From NCBI GenBank assembly GCA_950097015.1, contig CATNEN010000002.1, positions 4,991,001 through 5,055,000 of the forward strand: a stretch of DNA of 64,000 nucleotides. The letters are read 5' to 3'. This stretch comes from Macrostomum hystrix (Eukaryota > Platyhelminthes > Macrostomidae). This document shows, piece by piece, positions 35,339 to 47,248 of the stretch (positions are counted from its first letter, which is position 1; each line of letters starts with the position of its first letter). The notes under the pieces are model-generated. The model was not told where the DNA came from. It made no database searches and was given only the letters and a program-made list of their open reading frames with translations. Position numbers and translations under genes: made by a program.

Positions 35339-38300
35339 GATTGCTGACTGACAGAATTTAGATATTGTTATCTGATTATTTTATGTGTGTATTATTTATA
35401 CAATGTGTATTGGAAATCTGTAGACATTAATTCTAGCTAGCTGTGTAACACAACATTTTTATATAGATAATAACTGAAATCAAATAAAGAACATTAGAAG
35501 CAATTAAAGCACAGATTTTTTATTCTAAACAAACTGCTTAGAAACAAATATTAAAATTACTTTGGTTCTGTCAATACTGAATTAACCTGAAAATAGAATT
35601 ATGGTACACTATTTGTTGATTTCTAGTTAAATGTTAAGGAATTACTATATATAACTCACTACATATCAATTCAATCTGCATGTTTCATTGAATCGCACTT
35701 TGTTTCTAGAGAACACGTCCATATTTTTAACTGATTTATAATATGGCCAAATACTGATGTTAAGAGTGATATTATTTTTTTAAACCATATTGCAAAGAAA
35801 CCATTTTATGTACAATATATCTGTTAAGTTTGTTATTACTTAACAGATTCATTACTGTTAATTCATTCATTTATAACAGATTCATCATACATGCGCAACC
35901 TCCCAAATCTTAGCCGGCTGTGCGACTTAGTTTTTGCTCTCATTTGCGACTTAGTTCATTTCATTGCTTTATTTACGACTTAGTTTGCTCTCATTTGCTC
36001 TCTTTTTCTCTCCCCTTTTTCCTTTTCTTCACGCCTTCCTTTTTTGTCCCTTGGTCCCCCCTTTGATTTTTTTGCGCTTGGTCAATTGGTTTTTGCGACT
36101 TACCTTGCTTGGCCCTCATTTCACCCGGCCGGTTCGGCCGGGTGTTGCGTATGTATGAGATTCATTAAATGATTCATTACTTTGTTTTACTGATAATTTT
36201 TTGCCATTAACTATGTGAAATAGTATATAAAATCCGACCGCTTATTTTATTGAGTTATTGGGCTCATTCTTTGCCAGGAACACCTAGTCTATGGTTTAAA
36301 GTGCTATAATTCCAGGACCATCAAATTCTAGGACCATCACTTGCCTTGTGACCATCAAATGCAGCCTCGGATTTTCTAACCCTAGAATGCACATTAAACA
36401 TCCATGATATAATACTAGAAGTTAAGACAGAGAAATAAGAAATCAATATTTGCTTTATTTTTGCTGTTCTCAAACTAGCAGAATGAACTTTTCTTAGTCA
36501 TTTACAACATGCCATTAACCATGAGCACTAAATGTACATGCCAAAGAATTCAATATAAAACAAGTGAATGCCAAACATGCACACCAAATTGGGCAGACAA
36601 TACCAATACACACAAAAAAATTTGGGCATTAACTACATTACTACATAATCTAGACTATTGTGCTATATTCTTTTAGATTGCTTATATTACAAACAATTGT
36701 CCTACTGCCACTTACATTGTTTTGAATAAAATTTTTTGCATACAAGTTAGTGCCAGATATAAAATCTGGTACAAAATTTAAAATTAGGTTTAAAATTGGA
36801 AGTTTTTTATTTAAAAAAATTATATTAAAAAAACTAGCATTGCCACTAAGAAGCTTTATAAAATATTAGGTACAAGTTATAGATAAGAAAATTGTCTAGA
36901 TACTTATGTTACTAAGAGCTTATTGATTACTAAAATTACTAAAACATATTTTTACATTCTATTTGCCAGCTTATATTGAACATTTAGCCTATAATACACT
37001 AGGTCAAGAGCTTTTAAAACACGTAAACACATAATAAGCAATAACCTAAATATGTTTCACAATCTGTTCTCACAATACAGCCTTCCTCAATGGGGCAAAA
37101 AAATTAATTGCATATACTGAAGTCATTTTTATCTTCACAAAATATAAAAATTTATGTAGGCTTAAGCTTTAAAATGGCCCATTGAAAAACAGTCATGTAG
37201 GTCTATTTTACCTTAATGTGCGTTTTATATGCAACATAAATTTTCTATTTGATGCATAGAATTTTTACATGCATGTTACACTTATAGTTGCAAACGTATG
37301 CCCTGCTGCCTAGGCCCTAGGGCTAGGCCTTGTATTGTAATTTTTACTAATTATATTCAGTCAGTTCCATATTAACTGTAGTAATGGCTACTTTAACTAT
37401 TAAACTATTTAAACATTGACACCAGAAACCAAATTAGACAATATTAAATGTCTTTACTCGGTATTCATAATCATAAACTTGATGATAGGCCGAAGTTAAT
37501 ATAAAGCAAAGTCCAACAGGTCTTATGAGTCTATCCTCTATCGTCTACTTCTACCTACCGAAGTGTGAATGAATCCTTCCTGAGTGCTATTTTAAAAATA
37601 AAGAAACAGCTAAAGTTGATTTCATAAAGGCTTGTAATTCTAACACAGTACTTTTACAACAATGAATTATTGTTTACAAAGGAGATAGCAAAGTCTATAA
37701 CGCACCATATGGTTCATGACGACATGATTATAATAATAGCCTTATTTTAAAAGATTTGATTTGCTATTTTTATAAGAACTGTAACTACCCAAAGCGAATC
37801 ATTAAATGTGAATCAGATTTTTTTAACAATAAAAAACAAGTATGAATATTATTTAAGACTACTATTGTACAAACAATTAGCTACTTTTTTATTTTTGTTA
37901 TACGTATGCCTTAATTTAAATGACGTAAGTACTGAATAATACATAAATATAATGGAAACTTAGTTTAAAAAAGTTGTGTAAATTATGCAACTTGCAGATT
38001 TCCAAAATGTTTCTAGACTTACACACATTGAAGCATTGTAAAACTACCGTTGAAACCGAAGCAACCGAGGCGGCTTCGGGTGGCGTCGTACAGTTTTAAA
38101 TATTTAACCATATCCAATAAGAGGGCAGCGAAACATGTGTGTTCTGTATCAAATTTTACACACACGCGCACGTTTTTACGATTAAAAAATGTCCTTGGCT
38201 TTTTAATGCCGATACCCGCTCCTCGGATACCGTGACTCACGTCTCTCAATGTCCTCATTGCGACTTCAGCCATCGGCTACTCTCTGGGAGTTGCATGCTT

Positions 38301-38985
38301 TCGTGAGCAATACAAATTAAATCAGATCGAATATCGCAGCCCTATAGTTTAGCTGTTTATTTAAGAAACAATTTCATTGTACTTTTAAAGCATTAAGAAT
38401 AATATATATCAGGGTGTATACAGGCCCTGCATTATTAGTCAGGAACTTTTCTCTCACGGCCACTGATCTTAATTTGGGGGCTGGCCCTACACTAAGTATC
38501 GATCGAAGCAGAGTCTGTCTTTAGTACTGAGGGTTCAATTTGGGTCCTGACGACGGATTTGGTACGGTTGTGCCAATGAATGTAGCCGCAATCTAATTGG
38601 ACGATTCTCAGTTCGATTCTCGATTTGACTCTTGCTGCTACTCCTGAGACAATTTTTGGTACAATATTACGGTATGTAAGTATTTTGAGGCGATTCCTGG
38701 TACGATTCTCTGGCGACTGCTCCCACTGAAGGGAATGCTACTCGTAGGCAAGCTGCTGATGGAGTGGGGAGGGCTCATATTGCCAACAGATAAGGTAGGC
38801 TCACACTTCCTTTTCTTCCATGAGCAATTTTTGACCCAAAAGGCTTTCCTTCTCTCGCATTGGCTCTCACAAATGCTCAAAAGCTCTCACAAACAAGCTG
38901 TCCCGGGTAAAGCAGGATGCAAATAAAGGACTTGGCAATTGCAAATAAAGCAAATGTTTCTGGAAAAAATCTACTAGAAGCCCAA
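35339..38985. other. AT-rich intergenic stretch
   Basis: The sequence is mostly AT-rich and unique-looking, with one small inverted-repeat element (35888-36155). A minus frame at 38273-38019 (84 codons, MAEVAMRTLRD...) contains a good donor (GAC|GTGAGT) after the eleventh codon and could be a first exon, but I found no partner exon, so I do not call it. Confidence 0.45.
35888..36155. mobile_element. Small inverted-repeat element (putative MITE)
   Basis: Ends TACATGCGCAAC (35888-35899) and GTTGCGTATGTA (36144-36155) are inverted with one mismatch. Inside are several tgcgacttag copies and, near the right end, a perfect 9-bp-stem hairpin (CACCCGGCC at 36122-36130 and GGCCGGGTG at 36136-36144). 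The left-end motif recurs in reverse near 42359-42375. The class is unknown and no clear target duplication is seen. Confidence 0.45.
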
Positions 38986-39859
38986 ATGTCCCACTTACTC
39001 CCTCTTCGAGTTGCTCTATCGCATTTGCTACTGCTGCTTGTGTTGTCAAGGCAACCGCATAGTGCGGCAGCTTGCTCCGACCAGCAGGGCAGATGGCGCC
39101 AGAGCTTCGATGAAGTTGCTGGCGCTGGCGTCGCATGCGGCGTCAGGCCGGAATTTCAGCGAGTTCTGAACGGATTCTGCGGCGCCGAACAGTGCGCTCT
39201 GCTCTGCGCCACCAACCATCGCTGCCAGGCTTTCCAACCTCTCAATGCCTGCCGGTGCCGGCTGTTCCTGTTCGACAAATGCAGCCACGGAGTCAGGGAC
39301 TCGACGGTTGCTTGCGGCAGCGATGGCGACAAAATTTTCGTGCGTCGATTGGCTGGCGCAGCTCCTGGCAGTCTTTGTCCGGCTGGATATTCGCGTTCTC
39401 GGTAGGCGCGAAGTCTTGCTACAAGTGACTTTTTACTCTTACAATGCTCATAAGACCCCTTCTACCCACAGCAATGGCTCCTCCTACAAGGTAGTGAGCT
39501 CTCACTCGTTCACGTCTTCGGCCGCTAAAGCTGCCTGTGCCGCTGATGGTGGGCTCGCTAAACTGGCCGACGTTCAGGACTCGGACGAGATGGCCTGGCT
39601 GATGTCGCTGAGATCGGCGGGAATCAGCTACCACATTGGCGGTTATCAGCTAGTTAGGAGTGCCAACAAGATGGATAACTGGGTGTGGGACGCCTGCAAC
39701 ACCACCATCGACCGCAACATTTGGGAGCTGGGCCAGCCGGACAATGGATCTCCGGTGCAGGCTTGCGCCTGTCTGCACGCCCCGTTTAACAGTGGTCTGG
39801 ACGATACTGACTGCTACGTACATTATGGCTACATCTGCGAGTGTCCGTCTGTGTTTTAG
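38986..39859 (+). CDS. Secreted protein with PAN-like region and C-type lectin domain
   Basis: Two exons, 38986-39401 and 39472-39859, are separated by a 70-bp GT-AG intron in phase 2 and give 267 residues. The chosen ATG gives a clean signal peptide (MSHLLPLRVALSHLLLLLVLSRQPHSAAA); an upstream in-frame ATG at 38917 would bury it. Residues of about 30-135 are Cys-rich, with CALLCATNHRCQAFQPLNACRCRLF resembling a PAN/apple module. Residues of about 140-267 form a C-type lectin fold: NIWELGQPDNG, then CACLH...DDTDCYVHYGYICEC. The QPD triplet is the galactose-type calcium-site motif, but the usual WND partner is replaced by LDDTDC, so calcium-dependent sugar binding is uncertain. An AATAAA near 40473 may be the poly(A) signal. 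Confidence 0.85.
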
Positions 39860-39939
39860 GCACTCTTCCTTAAGGACCTACGACTGACCACACGCACAGA
39901 TCTCTCTTCTCTAGCTCCAGACAACCACTTTACCCACTG

Positions 39940-40060
39940 CTGACCTAGTGCACCCACCTCACTCCACTGATGACTCAGTGCACCCACCTCACTCCACTGA
40001 TGACTCAGTGCACCCACCTCACTCCGCTGATGACCCAGTCAACCGGCCCACTATACACTC
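39940..40060. repeat. Short tandem repeat, 30-bp unit
   Basis: About four copies containing ccactgatgactcagtgcac followed by ccacctcact, directly after the lectin gene; degenerate related units continue to about 40130. Confidence 0.85.
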
Positions 40061-41416
40061 AGCTGGTGACCTAGCGCACCCACCTCACGCAGCTGATGAT
40101 CAACCTGACCACCCACCTACCAACCCGACATTGTAGGCCCACGATTCACCCAGCTAATTACTCCTTACCTAGTGTACCCGCCTAACTTAGTCGCTTACCC
40201 ACCCACCTCACTCCTCTGCTAGTCTTTGTTGTACTGAACTCGCCTATCGCAAATCTGCACTAAATGAGTTTAAGTTATATAGTAGTAAGGTTCCTTTTTA
40301 CATTTATTTGGTCTGCCAGATAATCTATTCAGCTTGTAAGCATCTATCTTGTGTAATATGTCAGCCTTAATACTTCTAAAAGTCCATGTATCCTCAGAGC
40401 AGAGGAAAGCTTTGACAACAATTGCTCTGAGTAAAGGTTTCTAAAATATTAAAATGCAGGTTTTTTTTGCAAAATAAAAAATGAGCTAGGCTTTAGAAGA
40501 CATTTGCAAATTGGCTAGAACAATACATTTGCCGCCACAAACCTGTTCTGCTGATAAAAAATATGTGGGTCCGAATGTCCTGTACACATATTTGTTACAA
40601 AAACATATTGAAAGTCATTCCGAAGACCACTATAGTAGTTTAGCTTTAGTATTCTACTTTAGTAGTCCTCGATAGTCATTCTAAAAGGCCAAGAAAAACA
40701 TTAGAAAACCTTAGAAGAACTCTATACTCGTACACGTGCACGCCACACAGTTTCTAATTAAGCTATAGAATCTGCCAAAAAGTGCTTTCTGAGAAGGAAG
40801 CTTTCTGAGTAAAGCTGTAGAGTATTGCCAAATGCATAATTCATGAATGCTGACCTGGCTTGTAAAACTGAAAAAATGGAAGAACTATAGTTGTGTGGCA
40901 TGCTTCTTTTACTCTTCTAGTGGAGAAGCACCCTTTAAAGAGAATTTTCTGTAGAAAACAATAGAGAACTCAACCTGGGTGAATCATTAAATTAGGAATA
41001 CAGCAAAAACTGCACAGTACCATGGCACTATGCTGCTATGCATTTTATTGGCGGCAATAATAGCTATTCTCAACGCATTAATAGTCATCTAGTTCTGATC
41101 AGACAAGCTATATTTGGACGCGCGGTAATTTATCAATCACATAATTTATTTTTTATTAATTTGTTGAACTCCGCAAGAACGCTTCAACAGCCAGGTGATG
41201 AGAGACCTATAGGATTCAATAAAGTCACCGCCATTGGTGAAGCTGCAAAAAATGCTAAAGCAGACATCAATGAAAAGGCATGCAGGCTTTGAAAGCTGTG
41301 TCACGCGAAGAGCAGCTGAAATTAAATAACCTAAAATTAATCTAATGAGCCTACAAATAAATAAGTAAGCTGATCGAATTGTCTGATCGGAGTCCTAGAA
41401 GTGGAGCATAAAATGC

Positions 41417-41748
41417 CAAACCCGAAATTTCACAATGCGGAAATTTTGGAACATCGAATCGATCACAACGAGTTAGGTAGGAAGACTACAAAACGTAGTA
41501 TCGTACGGTTATGATAGGAGGAGACTTTACAACTTTCAATTTGATTGCAGAGATTATACGGAAAAATTCACAACCGTCGAATTTATAATTATCTATCTGC
41601 AGTGCAGCAATTCGACGATGCGAATTCTTCGCATGCATCGTCACAATTCGAACGTTGTGAATAGCTGCATTTTAAATTTTCGACTCTGTGATTGAAATCT
41701 CGGAGTTATAATGATTAAAATTTTCGACGTAGTGAAGTTTCGGGTTTG
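41417..41748. mobile_element. Inverted-repeat element (putative MITE)
   Basis: The left end CAAACCCGAAATTTCAC and right end GTGAAGTTTCGGGTTTG are imperfect inverted repeats of about 30 bp (extending to gaaattttgg / aaaattttcg). The centre holds a second foldback, gacgatgcgaa...ttcgcatgcatcgtc. There is no coding sequence. The class and target duplication are not resolved. Confidence 0.5.
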
Positions 41749-43190
41749 TGAAGCGCCCCCACCCGACGAGTGAACCAAGTGAACTCGAATCTATAGCTCG
41801 TACTAGGAAAAAATGACGAATATTTTATGCTTCTTCATCGAAATCATAAGCTCAATGCCATGACCTTTTTACCAGTCTATCTAGTCTATCTCCCTGTTTT
41901 AATTAACAAGTCAACTACTCGCTTTTCATGGAAGAATTACTCAAAGAAGCTATGTTTTAATTATTTAAACTATAAGAGACTTATTTGCCTACTACTCCAT
42001 CAAATATACGCAGAAAAAAAGAAACTTTAGGCTGTAGAACAATGCTCATACAAACTCGGAAGAAAAAATTAAATGATTAATGATTATGATGACATGTTGC
42101 AGATAAATAGACCGCAGATAGAGCTTGTGACTCGGTTTGTTTTAATGTGCACAAAATTTATATATGGCAATTAGAATTCTGATTTTCTGTGAAGTTGAAG
42201 TGTTGATGATATTGATAACTATATCATATCATGCAGTGCTGTAATTTTGTTATGTGTTGTATTTGTTTGTAGAGTTTTACTATAAAACGTATTAAACCTA
42301 GATCCTAATTTATGTTGCATTTCTTTTTCAAAACTCAGTCACAGCAGGCTGACATTTTGGAGGTTGCGCATGTATAACTATTGGGGCATGCATGGCTAAA
42401 ATTATATTTTAGGCCTAAAGTTAATTGACTGTTGCTAATAGCTAATTCAGCCGTAAAATATTCTATGCTCACTCCAATATGTATTCAAAAACTAGGACAA
42501 TGGCTAGCCTAGTGAAAAAATGTTCTTAAATGTCTTAGTACTTCCTAAACTGGGCCTAAAAAGGCTAAATCCTGATTCTGATATGATGGCACCATTAGAT
42601 AGCAACCTATTCCTTAGTATTCCTTCCTAAAGGGGATACTGTTCTGGTAACAGGGTGAATAAGAAAATGGTTATTATCAATATCCAAATTCTATTCTTAA
42701 GCATGTTTGCCTAACTAGTTAGCCTACTTTTGCTATTAACATTACAGGCTCATATTTTTGTAGCTTTAGCACTTGAAATTGTCTTAACTAAAAGTTAGTT
42801 AGTTTAAGTAGGTAGCTGGGCATTTTTTTGGTGCCTGAGCTTTTCAGTACCAGGAATTTTGGTGCTTAGTCTTGCTTTTTTGTACCTTTTGATGAGTTTT
42901 GGTTCCTATTCAGGCAGTTGTCAATGTTAATTTAGCTAGGCCTATTTTAACTGCTTAAATACTGCTTGCCAATGCTTTGCTTTTACTTTTTTGCTCTCAT
43001 GTTATTTATGGTCTGATTCTAAAGTTACTTAGAAATAAAAATTCGTTTATAAAGTTTGGACCAAAGTTTAAAAGATAGTGTTTTTTATATAATTAAATGA
43101 TTCATATTGTTAAAGTGAATTTCAGAACAGTTAATTAGCAAATCAAATTGGACAACTTGCAAGTGTGCCATTACTTAATAATTGCCATTT

Positions 43191-44313
43191 ATGGAATCAC
43201 ATCAGGTAAGATGTGCTCAAGATATTGTTGTGTGACACTATAAACACTTAAATGATGCATTTTATTGCCTACAATTATTTATGTAATAATTGATTAATAT
43301 GCTCCAATAAGGCCAGATATGTAGCTGACAGCATAGCTATGCTTGGCCAGCTATGCTTGGCATATCTGAAGGCTACAGCATACTCATACAGCTATTTAAT
43401 CTATGGACTGGGAGGATGTGACACCCACCCTTTATCACCTCAACTGAAGCTGGTACCCATTGAACTGAAGCAATCCAGAGTTGTAACTTGTAAAAAGATT
43501 AATTGTCTGCGTGAAGTTAGAAATCAAATCCCTGACCTTTAAGCCTTGGCTACAACCTGTACTGTCTATGGCTAAACCTAAGGACAACTTTAAGTAAGTG
43601 AGTGGGTGAGTGGCAGTACAATTAGTGCATTTGCCTCTTGCACCAAGGTTCCCTGAGCTCAATTATATGGCAAGACCAAATTAATTTGGGACGGAGCCAC
43701 ATAGAGAAAGCTTTAGGGCTTGTCATGCAATCTACTCGCGTGAGGGCCAACCTCCAAGCCACTGTGTAAGTGTACAATTAGTTACTGACAATTAGGCAGA
43801 TAGCCATCTTTTCTCTGGCACTTTTAGCTATAGTGATTGCTCTTCTGGCAAATTTACTTTATTATAAAAAAGACATCAGCCACCACCACATAAACCCGCC
43901 AGACTGACAAGTCGTCTCCGCCATCTCGCTCCGCTGCCCAGCCAGTGGTTCGCGTCAACGGCAACAACAGCTTCGGCAGTGACGACAGTGGCAGCGCCGG
44001 CATTCCGGTTCGTCGGGTTCGTGTCACCAGCGGCTCCCAGTTACCGCGCGACTATTCCCAGACACCTGGCGGCACCATCTTCAGCACAACTCCAGGCGGC
44101 ACCCGGATTGTCTACGATCGCGATTTCCTGCTCAGCCAGCGGGGTAGTCCGCTGGCCAGGACGCCGCCGTCTCACCTGGCCCGCATTCCCGGCGTCACCT
44201 GTCCCCTGGAGGAGTCGGAAAATGTGACTCCTGCATTGACCAATGGCTACACCACAGAGTCTGGCGGTAAGGGCGACGCGACTGGAGGTACGGAGTTCCA
44301 CATCGACTTCTAA
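43191..44313 (+). CDS. eIF4E-binding protein (4E-BP), translation repressor
   Basis: This protein binds the cap-binding factor eIF4E and blocks eIF4G; TOR phosphorylation releases it. The main exon (43903-44313) shows [27 protein letters not shown]: the two TPGGT phosphosites and the YxxxxL-phi eIF4E-binding motif (YDRDFLL). SPLARTPP matches the later SP/TP sites. The C-terminal FHIDF sits where the TOS motif (FEMDI in other animals) lies. No ATG opens this frame before an in-frame TAA, so an upstream exon is required. A good candidate is ATG GAA TCA CAT CAG|GTAAGA at 43191-43205 (MESHQ), which joins in phase 0 to an acceptor at 43902 and gives 141 residues, a little longer than the usual ~118. 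The family call is near certain; the first exon is tentative. Confidence 0.88.
43385..43560 (-). mobile_element. tRNA-derived SINE copy (family 1) in 4E-BP intron 1
   Basis: On the minus strand it runs from GTAGCCAAGGCTTAAAGGTC through ttgcttcagttcaatgggta and ggtgggtgtcacatcctccc. The tail is clearly related to the copy at 50790-50995 (gttgcttcagttcacc, gggtgggtgtggcgtccc). The head is degenerate. Confidence 0.65.
43603..43800 (+). mobile_element. tRNA-derived SINE copy (family 2) in 4E-BP intron 1
   Basis: Head gtgggtgagtggcagtacaa ... tttgcctcttgcaccaagg ... ccctgagctcaatt matches the family 2 heads at 31800 and 23935. The body continues with an unrelated tail to about 43800. Confidence 0.5.
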
Positions 44314-45560
44314 GCCTTTGACAGCACTGGCACTGCTGGGATCAGAGGAGCCAATAATCTCATTGACTTGTGTTTCGTTAGCTATATTGTAACTGTCGAA
44401 TGAATAAGTCGAATTGTGTTTTCCTAAAAATAGATCTAAGATTAATTATTATGCTGGCAAGTAGTGAAATCTTATCTAGTTTTAAACAGTTAATTATTTT
44501 TTTCTTGCTTACTTTTGTGGCTTTGTAAAGTGAATAAGCTATTGGCTCCTGAAAAAAATAGGACCGGAAGGTGGGTAAATATTAAAAGCTATTTTAGAGA
44601 CCAGTTAGTCAATGACCAACTCCCTGAAGGAACAGTTAGTCAATGACCAACTCCCTGAAGGAACAGTTAGTCAATGAGCAACTCCCTGAAGAAACAGTTA
44701 GTCAATGACTAACTCCCTGAAGGAACAGTCAGTCAATGAGCAGCTCCCTGAAGGAACAGTTAGTGAATGAGCAACTCCCTGAAGGAACAGTTAGTCAATG
44801 AGCAACTCCCTGAAGGAACAGTTAGTCAATGAGCAACTCCCTGAAGGAACAGTTGGTCAATGACTAACACCCTGAACGAACAGTTAGTTTAGAATTCAAA
44901 GTCTAGAGTTCTGCCACAAAAGTCAGTTTAATTTAGTCTTCATGACAATCTAGAAGCATATTTTTTCCTGAATCCCATAATTTTTTCCCATTATTTTTTG
45001 TCGCTCATTTCTGCTATTACTGCTGACATAATACTGACTTTATAAAAAATGTTTTTTTAATAACAACACTTGCTATGTATCTCCCGCATTTCTGCTTTCG
45101 CTTTGCTTACCCGTGAATCCTACTCCCCCATTCAGCCTCTATTCAGGAGTTCAGGCTCTGCTTCATCTCCTTGACTGAGTCCACCGCTAGTTTGCTAATC
45201 GACCATGCTTACTCTCGTGTCATCTGATAGTTTTAGACTGACGCAAGTCAAGATCTTCGCCAGTTAATGAGTCAAGTTTTCTTTCAATTTTCTTCTTATC
45301 AAACGCCTTTAATTATAATTATATTGTTCGTCAGAATTTATATTAGAAGAGTTCCTTCTTTAAGTAAAATATGTATGCTTGTCTGAGAAATTGTTGACAA
45401 TACACGGAAAAAGTCAAGTCAAGTTTTCTGATCACGGTGCAAATTCGTTTTGTCCTTGTTTGATAAAGTAATAAAAAACAGAATGCTTTTCGTACCGTTT
45501 CATAAATTTTAGCGTTTACAATTTTTGCATCAGACTTTTCTGTCTTTAAAAGGCTTCCGC
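44314..45560. other. 3' flank of 4E-BP with a tandem repeat
   Basis: AT-rich non-coding sequence with one 31-bp repeat array (44598-44890). No further gene seen. Confidence 0.5.
44598..44890. repeat. Minisatellite, 31-bp unit
   Basis: About 9 copies containing acagttagtcaatgagcaac followed by tccctgaagga. Confidence 0.93.
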
Positions 45561-45564
45561 GTTT

Positions 45565-46725
45565 GTCTCAGAAATCTCATGGTCTTGTCTCAGAAATATC
45601 AGGGTCCTGTCTCAGAAATATCAGTGTTTTGTCTCAGAAATCTCAGGGTCTTGTCTCAGAAATATCAGGGTCCTGTCTCAGAAATCTCAGGGTCTTGTCT
45701 CAGAAATCTCAGTTTCTCGTCTCAGAAATCTCAGTGTCTTGTCTCAGAAATCTCAGTGTCTTGTCTCAGAAATATCAGGGTCTTGTCTCAGAAATATCAG
45801 GGTCCTGTCTCAGAAATCTCAGGGTCTTGTCTCAGAAATATCAGGGTCTTGTCTCAGAAATATCAGGGTCCTGTCTCAGAAATCTCAGGGTCTTGTCTCA
45901 GAAATCTCAGTTTCTCGTCTCAGAAATCTCAGTGTCTTGTCTCAGAAATCTCAGTGTCTTGTCTCAGAAATCTCAGTGTCTTGTCTCAGAAATATCAGTG
46001 TCTTGTCTCAGAAATCTCAGTGTCTTGTCTCAGAAGTCTTAGTTTCTCGTCTCAGAAATATCACGGTCTTGTCTCGGAAATCTCAGGGTCTTGTCTCAGA
46101 AATCTCAGGGTCTTGTCTCAGAAATCTCAGGGTCTTGTCTCAGAAATCTCAGGGTCTTGTCTCAGAAATCTCAGGGTCTTGTCTCAGAAATCTCAGTGTC
46201 TTGTCTCAGAAGTCTTAGTTTCTCGTCTCAGAAATATCAGGGTCTTGTCTCGGAAATCTCAGGGTCTTGTCTCAGAAATCTCATGGTCTTGTCTCAGAAG
46301 TCTTAGTTTCTCGTCTCAGAAATCTCAGGGTCTTGTCTCAGAAATCTCAGGGTCTTGTCTCAGAAATCTCAGGGTCTTGTTTCAGAAATATCAGTGTCTT
46401 GTCTCAGAATCTCAGGGTCTTGTCTCAGAAATCTCATGGTCTTGTCTCAGAAATCTCAGTGTCTTGTCTCAGAAATATCAGTGTCTTGTCTCAGAATCTC
46501 AGGGTCTTGTCTCAGAAATCTCAGGGTCTTGTCTCAGAAATCTCAGGGTCTTGTCTCAGAATCTCAGTGTCTTGTCTCAGAATCTCAGGGTCTTGTCTCA
46601 GAAATCTCAGGGTCTTGTCTCAGAAATCTCAGGGTCTTGTTTCAGAAATATCAGTGTCTTGTCTCAGAAGTCTCAGGGTCTTGTCTCAGAAATCTCAGGG
46701 TCTTGTCTCAGAAATATCAGGGTCA
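45565..46725. repeat. Minisatellite, 22-bp unit
   Basis: About 53 copies containing tctcagaaatctcagggtct, with atatcag, cagtgt and tttctcg variants and a 21-bp form (cagaatctcag). Open frames in all three plus phases are repeat artefacts. Confidence 0.95.
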
Positions 46726-46734
46726 AATTTGAAA

Positions 46735-47248
46735 TAATTAATTAGTAAATTTGCGCACAACGGTTTAGAAGGAGAGGAAGCAGCAGGCGCAGTAGACTTC
46801 TGTTTACAGAACTGCAGTTCATTTGGCTGCCCAGAAATAAATTAGAAATACTTTTTTCTGAAGAAGACTTCGCTTTTCTCGGTGCCCCGGTGCGCTTTGA
46901 AGCAGAGGGCGAAAGAAAAGCAAATCTTAAATCTATCTCACTCTGTCCCTTTTATTGTTGCATCGAAACTTTTAGGACTCACAATGGCCCCTGCATTCTC
47001 TCTAGTAAAAATGCTTACAGAAGGCGTAAAATAAATTGGCCTAGTGAGCTTGCGGGAGGCCGCGGCGACTTGATCCAGCCACCGAGCGGTCGCTAAGACG
47101 GCGGAGGAGTGGGTGGTAGAGCCCTGTTGAGTAGTCTTGACAGACCGTTGCTCTGCTGTCCATACGCAGTGTATAAAGCAGTGCCTGGAAAGGCCTGTAG
47201 AATTTCTCGTCTCTTGAGCACACCTAATCTCACAGAGTTAGTTCAAGT
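46735..47248. other. 5' flank of the SR-rich gene
   Basis: No coding sequence recognised. A possible splice or trans-splice acceptor (aatctcacag) lies 13-14 bases before the ATG at 47249. Confidence 0.4.

Larger units (their letters stand above)
39860..43190. other. 3' flank and intergenic DNA
   Basis: Starts with a short 30-bp repeat, then AT-rich sequence with one inverted-repeat element at 41417-41748. Small frames (41038-41292, 41827-42030) have no recognisable content. Confidence 0.45.

Noticed and set aside
38019-38273. A small gene MAEVAMRTLRD... on the minus strand
   Set aside because: It has a good donor after eleven codons but no partner exon or recognisable domain could be found.
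45525-46745. Proteins with SQKSQ/LRNLR repeats
   Set aside because: All three plus frames of the 22-bp array give the same peptide pattern, a repeat artefact.
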